A stretch of DNA of 64,000 nt from Thiobius zoothamnicola. Lineage in GTDB: Bacteria > Pseudomonadota > Gammaproteobacteria > Chromatiales > Chromatiaceae. Location of the stretch: assembly GCA_963678215.1 (NCBI GenBank), contig OY782758.1, forward strand, positions 1,116,001-1,180,000, read 5' to 3'. Numbering within the stretch: the first letter of the stretch is position 1; every line of letters begins with the position of its first letter. Shown here piece after piece: positions 16,609 to 25,052 of the stretch. The translations under genes were made by a program, and so were the position numbers. A model generated the notes under the pieces. It worked only from the letters and a program-made list of their open reading frames with translations, made no database searches and was not told the DNA's origin.

Positions 16609-17271
16609 TCAAGTCGAAAAACTTTCCCTGGGACACAAGGATTGCTCCACCGCCATCACCGCCGCCTCGACCCGTGAATGCACATCCAATTTGCGCAATA
16701 TCGCCTTGACATGCAATTTGACCGTACCATCCGAAATACCCAGATTGCGAGCAATGACTTTATTGCTTTGTCCATCCACCAGCAGGCATAAAATTTCCCG
16801 TTCTCGTTTCGTCAACTCCGCCAGATTCTTTTCCGGCATGGCGCTTTGGGGGGTATTGTCGCCTTGCACGACGCGCGCCAAAACACCCGCCAGTTCGGGT
16901 GCAACCACCGTACGACCCTGCATAATTTCCTGTAATGACTTAATCAAATCGTCTGGTTCCATATCCTTCAACAAATAACCATTGGCACCGTTTTGTAACG
17001 ATTGGACTACGTCACTTTCTTCCCGGCTGGTGGTCAATATAACCACCGGCATGTGGCAATCTTGCTGACGCAGTTGTTTCAATACTTCCAAACCGGTCAT
17101 TTCGGGCATGCGCATGTCCAGTAAAATGACATCCGGCGAAAGTTCAGAGACTTGCGCAATACCTGCGGCGCATTCGCCAGTCGCCGCCAAGACTTGTACG
17201 CCGCGTCGCTCCAACAGTTCAGCCAGGCCAATACGGAACAAGGCGTGATCATCAATCAGCAGAACTTTCAT
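16609..17271 (-). CDS. NarL/FixJ-family response regulator
   Basis: A 220-residue two-domain regulator. The receiver has the acidic pocket LIDDHALF, phospho-acceptor Asp52 in VILLDMRMPEMTG, and the conserved lysine (Lys102) in GYLLKDMEPDDL. The C-terminal LuxR-type helix-turn-helix is LTKREREILCLLVDGQSNKVIARNLGIS... The spacing and KDMEPDDL/SRVEAAV signatures are close to NarL/NarP, which respond to nitrate and nitrite, but no NarX-type sensor or nitrate reductase gene is present. Target genes cannot be inferred. It sits between pepA and the M16 gene on the same strand. Confidence 0.9.
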   Translation of the reverse strand: MKVLLIDDHALFRIGLAELLERRGVQVLAATGECAAGIAQVSELSPDVILLDMRMPEMTGLEVLKQLRQQDCHMPVVILTTSREESDVVQSLQNGANGYLLKDMEPDDLIKSLQEIMQGRTVVAPELAGVLARVVQGDNTPQSAMPEKNLAELTKREREILCLLVDGQSNKVIARNLGISDGTVKLHVKAILRKLDVHSRVEAAVMAVEQSLCPRESFST

Positions 17272-17295
17272 GGCATATCGGCTGCTTAATGCCGC

Positions 17296-18756
17296 TTATT
17301 GATTATGCTGCATTAAAAACGCCATTAACAAAGGTACAGGCCGACCCGTCGCACCTTTTGCCTTACCGGATTTCCACGCCGTACCCGCAATATCCAGATG
17401 CGCCCACCGGTACCCTTTGGTGAAACGCGATAAAAACAGACCGGCGGTGATCGTGCCCGCCGCACGATCACCCACATTAGCGACATCAGCGAAATTTGAT
17501 CTTAATGCTTCAGCGTAGTCATCCCATAAAGGCAATGTCCAGACGGGGTCATCTACCGCTTCGCCAGCCTGTGATATTGCCTGAACCAACGCATCATCAT
17601 TACCCATTAACCCGCTGGCATGATGGCCCAACGCGACGATGCAAGCTCCCGTCAGGGTGGCTATATCAATGACCCATTCCGGCTTGAATCGTTCCGCATA
17701 AGTGAGCGCGTCACATAAAATCAGTCGGCCTTCCGCATCCGTATTCAACACTTCAATCGTTTGGCCCGACAGGGAAGTGACAATATCACCCGGCTTGTTG
17801 GCATCGCCATCCGGCAAATTCTCACTGCTTGGCACAATGCCGATCAGGTTTATCGGTAAGTCCAGTTCGGCACAAGCCTGGATAACGCCGAAAACGCTGG
17901 CACCACCGCACATGTCGTATTTCATTTCGTCCATTTTGGCGGCGGGCTTGAGAGAAATACCGCCAGCATCAAACGTTAGCCCTTTACCAACCAGCACAGT
18001 GGGCTTATCCGCTGATTGTCCGCCCCGGTATTGCATCACGATCAATTTAGCGGGTTGCCGACTGCCGCGTGATACAGACAGCAAGGCACCCATGCCCAAA
18101 GCCTCCATTTCCGCTTCTTCCAATATTGAAACGTCAAGATTGGCATGTCGGCGGCCCAGTTCATTCGCCTGTTCGGCCAAATAGGTTGGCGTGCACAAGT
18201 TGCCAGGCAGGTTGCTTAAATCTTTGGCGTAACGCACACCATCAGCGATGGCCTTCGCTTGCCGGATAGCTTGTTCAAACGCCTTTGAGTCAGCCAAATT
18301 GGCAACATACAAACCGAGTTTCTCCAACGGATGATCCGGCGATTCAACTTCTGTTTTACACACATCAAACTGATATACGGCGTCTTCCGCCGCCATCACG
18401 GCGGCACGCGCCAAATCCATGGGTTGACCCAGATCCGGCAACAACAGAACTGCTTCTGTCGGTTTGGCGGTTTGCAAGCATTGAATGGCTCCTGTCACTG
18501 CCTTGCTGAACGTTTTTGCGCTAAAAGCTTCGCGCTTTCCCAAACCCAACAATAAAATTCTTGCCGCATTGATACCGGGCGTCTCATAAAGCAGTTGGGT
18601 TTGGCCGTTTTTCGCGGTGAAATCCCCTTTCTGCAGGATGTCGCCAAGCATGGGTAATGGACCAAATGATGCACTGGGTGCATCTTGATAAATGCCAATG
18701 ATAAGACATGCGGTATCCAGCGTTTCGATAGCGCCGGTCTGGCTGAGATATTCCAT
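17296..18756 (-). CDS. pepA: Leucyl aminopeptidase (cytosol aminopeptidase, M17)
   Basis: A 486-residue M17 dinuclear metalloaminopeptidase that removes N-terminal residues from peptides in the cytoplasm. The diagnostic segments are GKGLTFDAGGISLKPAAKMD, which carries metal ligands and the active-site lysine, and NTDAEGRLILCDALTYA, the family signature. Full length is normal. It is divergent from lptF, the arrangement seen in Escherichia coli and many gammaproteobacteria. In E. coli PepA is also a DNA-binding protein in plasmid recombination. Nothing here shows that role. Confidence 0.95.
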   Translation of the reverse strand: MEYLSQTGAIETLDTACLIIGIYQDAPSASFGPLPMLGDILQKGDFTAKNGQTQLLYETPGINAARILLLGLGKREAFSAKTFSKAVTGAIQCLQTAKPTEAVLLLPDLGQPMDLARAAVMAAEDAVYQFDVCKTEVESPDHPLEKLGLYVANLADSKAFEQAIRQAKAIADGVRYAKDLSNLPGNLCTPTYLAEQANELGRRHANLDVSILEEAEMEALGMGALLSVSRGSRQPAKLIVMQYRGGQSADKPTVLVGKGLTFDAGGISLKPAAKMDEMKYDMCGGASVFGVIQACAELDLPINLIGIVPSSENLPDGDANKPGDIVTSLSGQTIEVLNTDAEGRLILCDALTYAERFKPEWVIDIATLTGACIVALGHHASGLMGNDDALVQAISQAGEAVDDPVWTLPLWDDYAEALRSNFADVANVGDRAAGTITAGLFLSRFTKGYRWAHLDIAGTAWKSGKAKGATGRPVPLLMAFLMQHNQ

Positions 18757-18838
18757 CCTGTTACCCTATGAAATTTAATTGCGTCGTAGAATAGGCCAAT
18801 TCAGCCTTGATTGCACTTGCCGCCACAGAGGAATTTAT

Positions 18839-19942
18839 TTGCTCAGCATTATTGACCACTTTTTGCTTCGGGAAACCTTCAAAGCCTTGTTGGTGATTGT
18901 TTTTATTCTGATGGTGGTACTGTTCGCCAGTCAGATGGTCAGTTTGCTGGGCAAAATCGCCGCAGGGTCAATACGCAGTGACATTCTGTTTTCCTTGATC
19001 ACGCTGCAAATGATTGTGGTGCTCGCCAAATTATTGCCAGCCGCTTATTTCTTCGCGTTGCTTTGGGTGCTCGCCGGCATGTACCGGGATAACGAGATGG
19101 TGGCGCTGTTCAGCACCGGGGTCAGCATACAACGCATTTACCGCTCGGCGCTGATCAGCGCACTGCCTGTCACATTGGCCACGGCGGCTTTATCCGTGGC
19201 TTTGGGGCCTTGGGCTGGCAGCAGCATGCAACAAATCAAAGATCAACCGCAATCACTGGATCAAATCAATATCATCGAACCTGCCAAATTCCATGCACTA
19301 CAGAATGGCCGCATCGTTATTTACGCCAAATCCTTATCGGCGGATCAACAATACCTGAATGACATCTTTTTACAGGACAAACAACGGGATAAGCCCAGTA
19401 TTGTCATCGCCGAAAAAGCACATCTCAGCGTTGCCTCTGATACCGGCGAGAAATTTATGGTTTTGACCCAAGGTAAACGTTATCAAGGTCTGCCGGGCCA
19501 AGCCGATTACGCCATCAGCGAATTTGCCGAATACGGCTTGCGCATACAACCGCCGGAACCCCTGTTGATTGATTTAAGAATGAGTGCCAGACCCATTCAG
19601 GCATTATTAAATGACGACGCGCTACCCGCCCGCGCGGAAGTGCAATACCGTTTATCCCTGCCGCTGGCAGTCTTGGCGTTTGCAATGCTGGCGGTACCTT
19701 TGGCACGCTCCAAACCCCGTCAGGATATTTATGGCCGGGTGGCAATGGCGATTCTGATTTATTTTATCTTCATGAATCTGCAACGCATCGCCGAGCGCTG
19801 GATGGAAACTGGTGCCACGCCAGCCTCGATCGGCATGTGGTGGGTTCCTCTGTTCATGCTTGGCGTTGCCGGCTGCATTATCTTGCTGGATTCAGCTTGG
19901 TGGGCTGCGCAGACGCGTCGATTCACACGGCAACCAACATGA
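18839..19942 (+). CDS. lptF: LPS export permease LptF
   Basis: A 367-residue inner-membrane subunit of the LptB2FGC complex that extracts lipopolysaccharide for transport to the outer membrane. The start is set at TTG 18839 (LLSIIDHFLLRETFKALLVI) because an AGAGGA ribosome site lies about eight bases upstream; the open frame goes back to 18779. Three N-terminal membrane helices, a periplasmic beta-jellyroll (roughly residues 130-250) and three C-terminal helices follow family topology. It overlaps lptG by four bases (ATGA), indicating translational coupling. Confidence 0.93.
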   Translation: MLSIIDHFLLRETFKALLVIVFILMVVLFASQMVSLLGKIAAGSIRSDILFSLITLQMIVVLAKLLPAAYFFALLWVLAGMYRDNEMVALFSTGVSIQRIYRSALISALPVTLATAALSVALGPWAGSSMQQIKDQPQSLDQINIIEPAKFHALQNGRIVIYAKSLSADQQYLNDIFLQDKQRDKPSIVIAEKAHLSVASDTGEKFMVLTQGKRYQGLPGQADYAISEFAEYGLRIQPPEPLLIDLRMSARPIQALLNDDALPARAEVQYRLSLPLAVLAFAMLAVPLARSKPRQDIYGRVAMAILIYFIFMNLQRIAERWMETGATPASIGMWWVPLFMLGVAGCIILLDSAWWAAQTRRFTRQPT

Positions 19943-21006
19943 TCATCAATATTCTGGAAGGCTATATTGCGCGCGCCATTTTACGCGCAACCGGGCTGAC
20001 GCTATTGGCTTTGGCGCTCATGCTGGTATTTTTCACCTTCATTGACGAATTGGATGATGTGCGTCAGCACCATTATCATGCCATTGATGCCTTCAAAGTG
20101 GCGTTGTTATCCGCGCCACGCCATCTGTATGAAGTTTTTCCCGTCGCGGCATTAATTGGCGGTCTACTTGGGTTGGGCGGTCTGTCCAGCCGCAGTGAAC
20201 TCGTGGCGATGCGCGCCAGCGGCTTCACCTTATGGCATTTGATCTACGCGGTACTGAAAACCGGTTTATTGATGGTGGCGCTGATGTTTCTCATTGGCGA
20301 ATGGCTGGCACCTTCCAGCACTCGATATGCCCAACAATTGCGTCTGAGCAAGCAACAAAATCAGGTGACGCCAGTCGATCAACATGGGTTATGGGCCAAA
20401 GATGGCCATCAATTTGTGAACATTAAACGCATTCTGGCGAATGATCGCTTGCAAGACATCACACTCTATCAACTCAATGACGCCAACGAACTGGTGGCAC
20501 ATAGCCATGCCGCAACAGCGACCTATCAAGGCGAATACTGGCTATTACATAACATCCAACGTTCAATGGTTGGACCGGATAACGTGTCCACGGAAAGCAT
20601 CCGTCAGGCGCGTTGGGATTCCATGTTGAATGCTTCATTACTGAATATCGTTATCCTCAAACCTGACAAACTCCCGGTTTGGGATTTATATCGCTATATC
20701 CGCTACATGCAGGCTAATGATCAGCACGCCATCGATTACCGCGTGGCTTTTTGGGCCAAATTGGCCACCCCGGTGCTGGCGCTGTTGATGTTGCTGTTAG
20801 CGGCACCTTTTGCATTATTCAAACCACGCAGCGGTGCGGGACAACGTATTTTTATCGGTGCCATGCTCGGTGCTTTGTTTTTCTTACTCATGCGCGCCGC
20901 TTCTTATGCTTCAGTCGTCTATCATCTCAACCCATTACTCATGCTGTTTACACCGACGTTGATTTGTTTGATTCTGACACTTTGGTTATTAAACCGGGTA
21001 CGTTAG
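19939..21006 (+). CDS. lptG: LPS export permease LptG
   Basis: A 355-residue partner of LptF in the lipopolysaccharide exporter. The start ATG 19939 overlaps the lptF stop (ATGA). It opens MIINILEGYIARAILRATGL with the first membrane helix. The coupling helix region (SSRSELVAMRASGFTLWHL) is clear, and a periplasmic jellyroll is followed by three C-terminal helices. The lptG stop is 68 bases before the next open frame, the 1321-residue gene, which has no known functional link to LPS export. Confidence 0.94.
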   Translation: MIINILEGYIARAILRATGLTLLALALMLVFFTFIDELDDVRQHHYHAIDAFKVALLSAPRHLYEVFPVAALIGGLLGLGGLSSRSELVAMRASGFTLWHLIYAVLKTGLLMVALMFLIGEWLAPSSTRYAQQLRLSKQQNQVTPVDQHGLWAKDGHQFVNIKRILANDRLQDITLYQLNDANELVAHSHAATATYQGEYWLLHNIQRSMVGPDNVSTESIRQARWDSMLNASLLNIVILKPDKLPVWDLYRYIRYMQANDQHAIDYRVAFWAKLATPVLALLMLLLAAPFALFKPRSGAGQRIFIGAMLGALFFLLMRAASYASVVYHLNPLLMLFTPTLICLILTLWLLNRVR

Positions 21007-21074
21007 GCGGCAAGACAAACGCGCCGCCAAAGATTTCTACTGCGCTGAATATTAAACCGGAAAAAGGTCGAGCC

Positions 21075-24000
21075 ATGACGTTTGAGGAGTTAAAGCAGCA
21101 TCTCACGCTGCAAAACCAGCAATTTCAACTGACCACCCAAACGTTGGATGGCGCATTTCAGGCATTTCTTTCGTCCTATTATTTTAAATTGGGCAAGGTA
21201 CTTGAAATCGATAACGCCACGCTGGTTCATGATGACGCCAACCAAGCCGTACTATTAACCGGCAGATCAGCATTTCTTGAGGTGCCGAATCTTGAGACGG
21301 AGGCCCGTTTCCACCTGGATAGCGATAGTCAACCGCAAGTCTGTATCCGCTATACCCTGGTAAAGAGTTGGACACAAACGGATAAATGGAAATTCTCCAA
21401 TTCCTTCCCCTATCTGCCCTCAAAAGTCATCTCCAGACTGGGTTCAAGTGAATTTGAACCCTTGCTGGATGATTTGCAGTTTACCCAAGCACATTATTAT
21501 GTCAGCAGCGCGCCTTGCCAAGCGACGGCTTACGATCTAAGCCTGGAATCCGGTATTTCGTTTGCCTCCAAAATCAAACCAATCGGTTTTTTAGGTGTAT
21601 TGGAAAATCTGTTGCCAGATATACAGCCAGTCATCTTATCCGGCAACATTGTCATGCTTCCTGACGATACCACCCTACCATTACCCAGTCTGAATGTGGA
21701 TGTCACCGCGCTTGAGGTTTACCCCTGGGAAATGGATAGCCCGGCGCTACCCGGTATTCATCTGAACATTGATTTCGACCTGGGCTTCAAAGTCGGTAAC
21801 GCCAGCCTGCATGACACCAAATTCCATATGTATGCGCCATTGAGTAAAAGCATGACGATGCAGGATGCCATGTACGCGCCAGTCAATGCGTTAACCGCCA
21901 CTTTCGATATACCCAGTGCGGACATGTCGGTGGACATGATTGCGCTGGTCAAGCCACAGATGACAACCCTGTCGTTTGAAGCCAGACTAGAGGGCTTTTC
22001 CATCGGCAACCTGGCCAAGCTGGCGGATGCCTGTGGCTCGCTCGATATCCCTGATAAGTTTGACCAGTTCCTCAAGCCGCTGAAAAAACTGGAGCTAACC
22101 AATTTCGGCTTTATGATTTCGTGGGACAACGGGTTGACATTTGACCAGATTGCATTTGGCATCGGCATCCCAGATGCAAACTGGCATATTTGGCAAGATG
22201 ATTTGGTACTGTCTGGTATCGGCACACAATTTATTTTGCACAGTCCATTCAAATATCGCTTTTTAGAAACCAATCTGTGGGGCATCGTCGATATTGATGG
22301 TTCGCCACTACAAATTCGCGGCACTGTCGCCAGCCATCAATTAATGTTGATGGCACAGATCAGCGATGCAGACCTGCCACTTAAGCCGCTAATGAAAAAG
22401 ATTGCGCCGGATGTGCCACCACCATCCGATCTGAACATCAGCGAACTGCAATTGATGCTGATCCCAGGCCAATCTTATCGGATCAGCGGCTCACTGATGC
22501 AAAAGCCCAAGGCCTGGACAGTCAATATCGGCCCGACGCCGTTGACGATATCCGATGTGTTTTTTGAGTTAAGCCATACCCAAAGCGATGGGTTTGCAGG
22601 CTATTTCAATGGCAACCTGGCGATTGGAGACAACTTTACCCTGGCAATTAACTATGCGTTGCCAGGCGACCTGGTGTTAAGGGGCGAAGTCAATGTTTTC
22701 ACCCTGAAGTCATTAATCAAAAACCTGACCAACCAACCACTGAATATCCCAAAAGGCCTGGATTTTGAGATTCTGGATGCGTCCGCAGTCATCCAGAAGT
22801 CCGCTGGCAACATGATGCTACAGCTGGCTGGACGTATTGAAGGACTCGGGTTTATTGCGCTTGAAGTCAGAAAAATCCGGGGTAAATGGGGCATTGCGGT
22901 CGGTATCAGCCTGAATGCGGGCACCAAGCTATCGCATGTCAAAGGTCTGGGCGACCTGAAAGCGATTGAAAAGATCGTGGAACTTGAGGATCTGCTGATC
23001 GCTATCTCAACCTATGATGGGCCGCAATTCAGGTTCCCGGATATGGCTGCATTCAGCAACCCGGTTCTGAGCGAGGCCAATGTCGAATTGCCGAAAACCG
23101 CCGGTGGTCTGGTTGCTGGTCTGAATGTATACAGCCAGTGGCGGATTGATACGCATAAAAAAGAACTCAAGCTGCTGAAAAGCCTGCTTGGCCTTGATCC
23201 AGTCATGGCCATGACCTTGCAAGTAAGCAACCCACCGACAAAATCATCCATGTTGTATACCAGCATGGAAACCCAATTTGATGGCAAATGGCCGTTCAAA
23301 TATCAGGTTGGCGTGGCGCTCAACAACAAGGTACCGGAGATTTTTGTCGCAGGAAAACTACAAGTCAAACTGAACAAGCGACCCTACAAGTTCGATGTGG
23401 CGATGAGCATTGTACAAAGCGGCGCTTACTTCTCCGGCAGTATGGTTGGCACGATCAAGATCAAAAACCTGCAATTCAGTAATCTGCTTCTAGCTAGCGG
23501 CGTTAATTGGGCTGGTGTACCCAGCCTAGGCATTTCTGCTAATCTGGATATCGGTAAGGTGAGTAGTTCAATCACCTTCTTCTTCGACGCCAACAACCCG
23601 TCAAAAAGCGTATTTGCAGGTTCGCTAAGCGATTTGAACCTGAAAGACATTGCCGTCAGTGTCGCTGGTGCTAAAAAAGTGCCCGATGAGTTGGCAGCGG
23701 TACTTAAACAAATCAAACTAAAAGGCACTGGTCAATTCAAGGTTCCCGCCAAGGCCAGCAAAGCGTTGGCCAACTCGCTGAATGACCTGGATTACGCCAA
23801 GATCGCAGCCGCATTCCAACGCTATGGCAAAATCAACTTGCCGACCACCCACGACCAACTCAACCTGGTCGTCAAGAAAAAAGGCTCGCTCTGGAGCATC
23901 ACCGATATGACCAACCAAATGCGTCATTATCAGGTGAAGAAAGTGCGCTCGAATATCCTTGTTTCGGTGAATTCGCAAATCTACTACGCCCCACAAAGCA

Positions 24001-25040
24001 CCCAAATCGGCGCACTGACCTTTACCGAAGGTTTCTATTTGGGTGGCTCCATCAATGTGCTTGGACTCACCTCAACCACCGTGGTGGAAATCAGCCAAAG
24101 CAAAGGTATCGCCGTCGATACAGCACTGAACAAAAACCTGGTGATCTACAAAAAATCCTTCTTTTATCTGGGCGCAGCCGATAAAAAGACCCAAGGTGCC
24201 CGGCTATCACTTTCCACCTTTGCGCAACCCAAACATAAAATCAAAGCACTCCGCAAACCACATTTTTATCTGAACGGCAAACTTGTCCTGATGGGTATAA
24301 CCTCCAGCGGCATAATCACGGTCACCCGGAAAGGCTTTGAGTTTGACCTGTATAGCCAACGACCTGTACCAGTCCCCGCCCCGTTAAGTGGCAAAATCCA
24401 CCATACACTGGAAGGCAGCGGTTATTTCTCGTCCACTGGCCAACTTGGTACCAGCCTCCAGAACACCCTTGCATTCGATACGAAAATCAATTTCGGCGAA
24501 CTGGGCAAACTCAAATTCAAAGCGAATGTCACAGGCACAGTCAGTGCATCCTTCAATGGCAAAGAAGCGAAAGCCAGTTTTAAAGGCTCCTTTACTTTCA
24601 AGAAAAAACGTCACTCAGTCAAATTGACGCTGAAAGCCGACTCAAAGGATCTGGCGAATATGGGCAAACTGGTCGCCAAAGAAATCGAACGCATCTTTAC
24701 CGATGTATTCGATTCAGCCGAAGAGTGGGCCAAATTCGCCGCCGATGGCTTTATGGAAGGCATTGACTCGATCGAAGATACAGCGAAAGTACTCGACAAA
24801 ACATTCAAAAAATCGGCCAAAGAAGTCGCCAAGTCTCTCAAAAATGCCGGTCATGATGCGGAAAAAGTGGGCAAAGCACTCAAAAATGCATTTGATCTGG
24901 ATAAGGATGATTTGAAATCCGCATTAAAAGGCGCGGGATATGCCAGTAAGGAAATCGATAAATTCGTTTCATCCGCCTTCAAAAGTCTTGGTAAAGAAGC
25001 CAAAAAGGCAGGAAAAAAAATCAAGAAATTGTTTAAATAA
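21075..25040 (+). CDS. Very long beta-rich protein with C-terminal helical Lys-rich repeats, 1321 residues
   Basis: A protein of unrecognised family, starting at ATG 21075 (MTFEELKQHLTLQNQQFQL) after an AAGGT ribosome site. No signal peptide or transmembrane helix is evident. Most of the length alternates short beta-type strands with repeated phrases such as NLWGIVDIDGSPLQIRGT, YFNGNLAIGDNFTLAINYAL, and YFSGSMVGTIKIKNLQFSNLL. This suggests a repeated elongated beta fold resembling lipid-transfer or bridge-like proteins, by appearance only. The last ~85 residues turn helical and basic, with two related units of ~29 residues (VAKSLKNAGHDAEKVGKALK and LKSALKGAGYASKEIDKFVS), ending KKAGKKIKKLFK. 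The stop is 12 bases before the start of the 703-residue gene, so the two are co-transcribed. It may be a carrier, scaffold or membrane-active component; that is inference. Confidence 0.8.
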   Translation: MTFEELKQHLTLQNQQFQLTTQTLDGAFQAFLSSYYFKLGKVLEIDNATLVHDDANQAVLLTGRSAFLEVPNLETEARFHLDSDSQPQVCIRYTLVKSWTQTDKWKFSNSFPYLPSKVISRLGSSEFEPLLDDLQFTQAHYYVSSAPCQATAYDLSLESGISFASKIKPIGFLGVLENLLPDIQPVILSGNIVMLPDDTTLPLPSLNVDVTALEVYPWEMDSPALPGIHLNIDFDLGFKVGNASLHDTKFHMYAPLSKSMTMQDAMYAPVNALTATFDIPSADMSVDMIALVKPQMTTLSFEARLEGFSIGNLAKLADACGSLDIPDKFDQFLKPLKKLELTNFGFMISWDNGLTFDQIAFGIGIPDANWHIWQDDLVLSGIGTQFILHSPFKYRFLETNLWGIVDIDGSPLQIRGTVASHQLMLMAQISDADLPLKPLMKKIAPDVPPPSDLNISELQLMLIPGQSYRISGSLMQKPKAWTVNIGPTPLTISDVFFELSHTQSDGFAGYFNGNLAIGDNFTLAINYALPGDLVLRGEVNVFTLKSLIKNLTNQPLNIPKGLDFEILDASAVIQKSAGNMMLQLAGRIEGLGFIALEVRKIRGKWGIAVGISLNAGTKLSHVKGLGDLKAIEKIVELEDLLIAISTYDGPQFRFPDMAAFSNPVLSEANVELPKTAGGLVAGLNVYSQWRIDTHKKELKLLKSLLGLDPVMAMTLQVSNPPTKSSMLYTSMETQFDGKWPFKYQVGVALNNKVPEIFVAGKLQVKLNKRPYKFDVAMSIVQSGAYFSGSMVGTIKIKNLQFSNLLLASGVNWAGVPSLGISANLDIGKVSSSITFFFDANNPSKSVFAGSLSDLNLKDIAVSVAGAKKVPDELAAVLKQIKLKGTGQFKVPAKASKALANSLNDLDYAKIAAAFQRYGKINLPTTHDQLNLVVKKKGSLWSITDMTNQMRHYQVKKVRSNILVSVNSQIYYAPQSTQIGALTFTEGFYLGGSINVLGLTSTTVVEISQSKGIAVDTALNKNLVIYKKSFFYLGAADKKTQGARLSLSTFAQPKHKIKALRKPHFYLNGKLVLMGITSSGIITVTRKGFEFDLYSQRPVPVPAPLSGKIHHTLEGSGYFSSTGQLGTSLQNTLAFDTKINFGELGKLKFKANVTGTVSASFNGKEAKASFKGSFTFKKKRHSVKLTLKADSKDLANMGKLVAKEIERIFTDVFDSAEEWAKFAADGFMEGIDSIEDTAKVLDKTFKKSAKEVAKSLKNAGHDAEKVGKALKNAFDLDKDDLKSALKGAGYASKEIDKFVSSAFKSLGKEAKKAGKKIKKLFK

Positions 25041-25052
25041 AGGAGCTTGATC

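Noticed and set aside
20751..21074. N-terminal extension of the 1321-residue protein
   Set aside because: It overlaps lptG in another frame; the ATG at 21075 with its ribosome site is the credible start.
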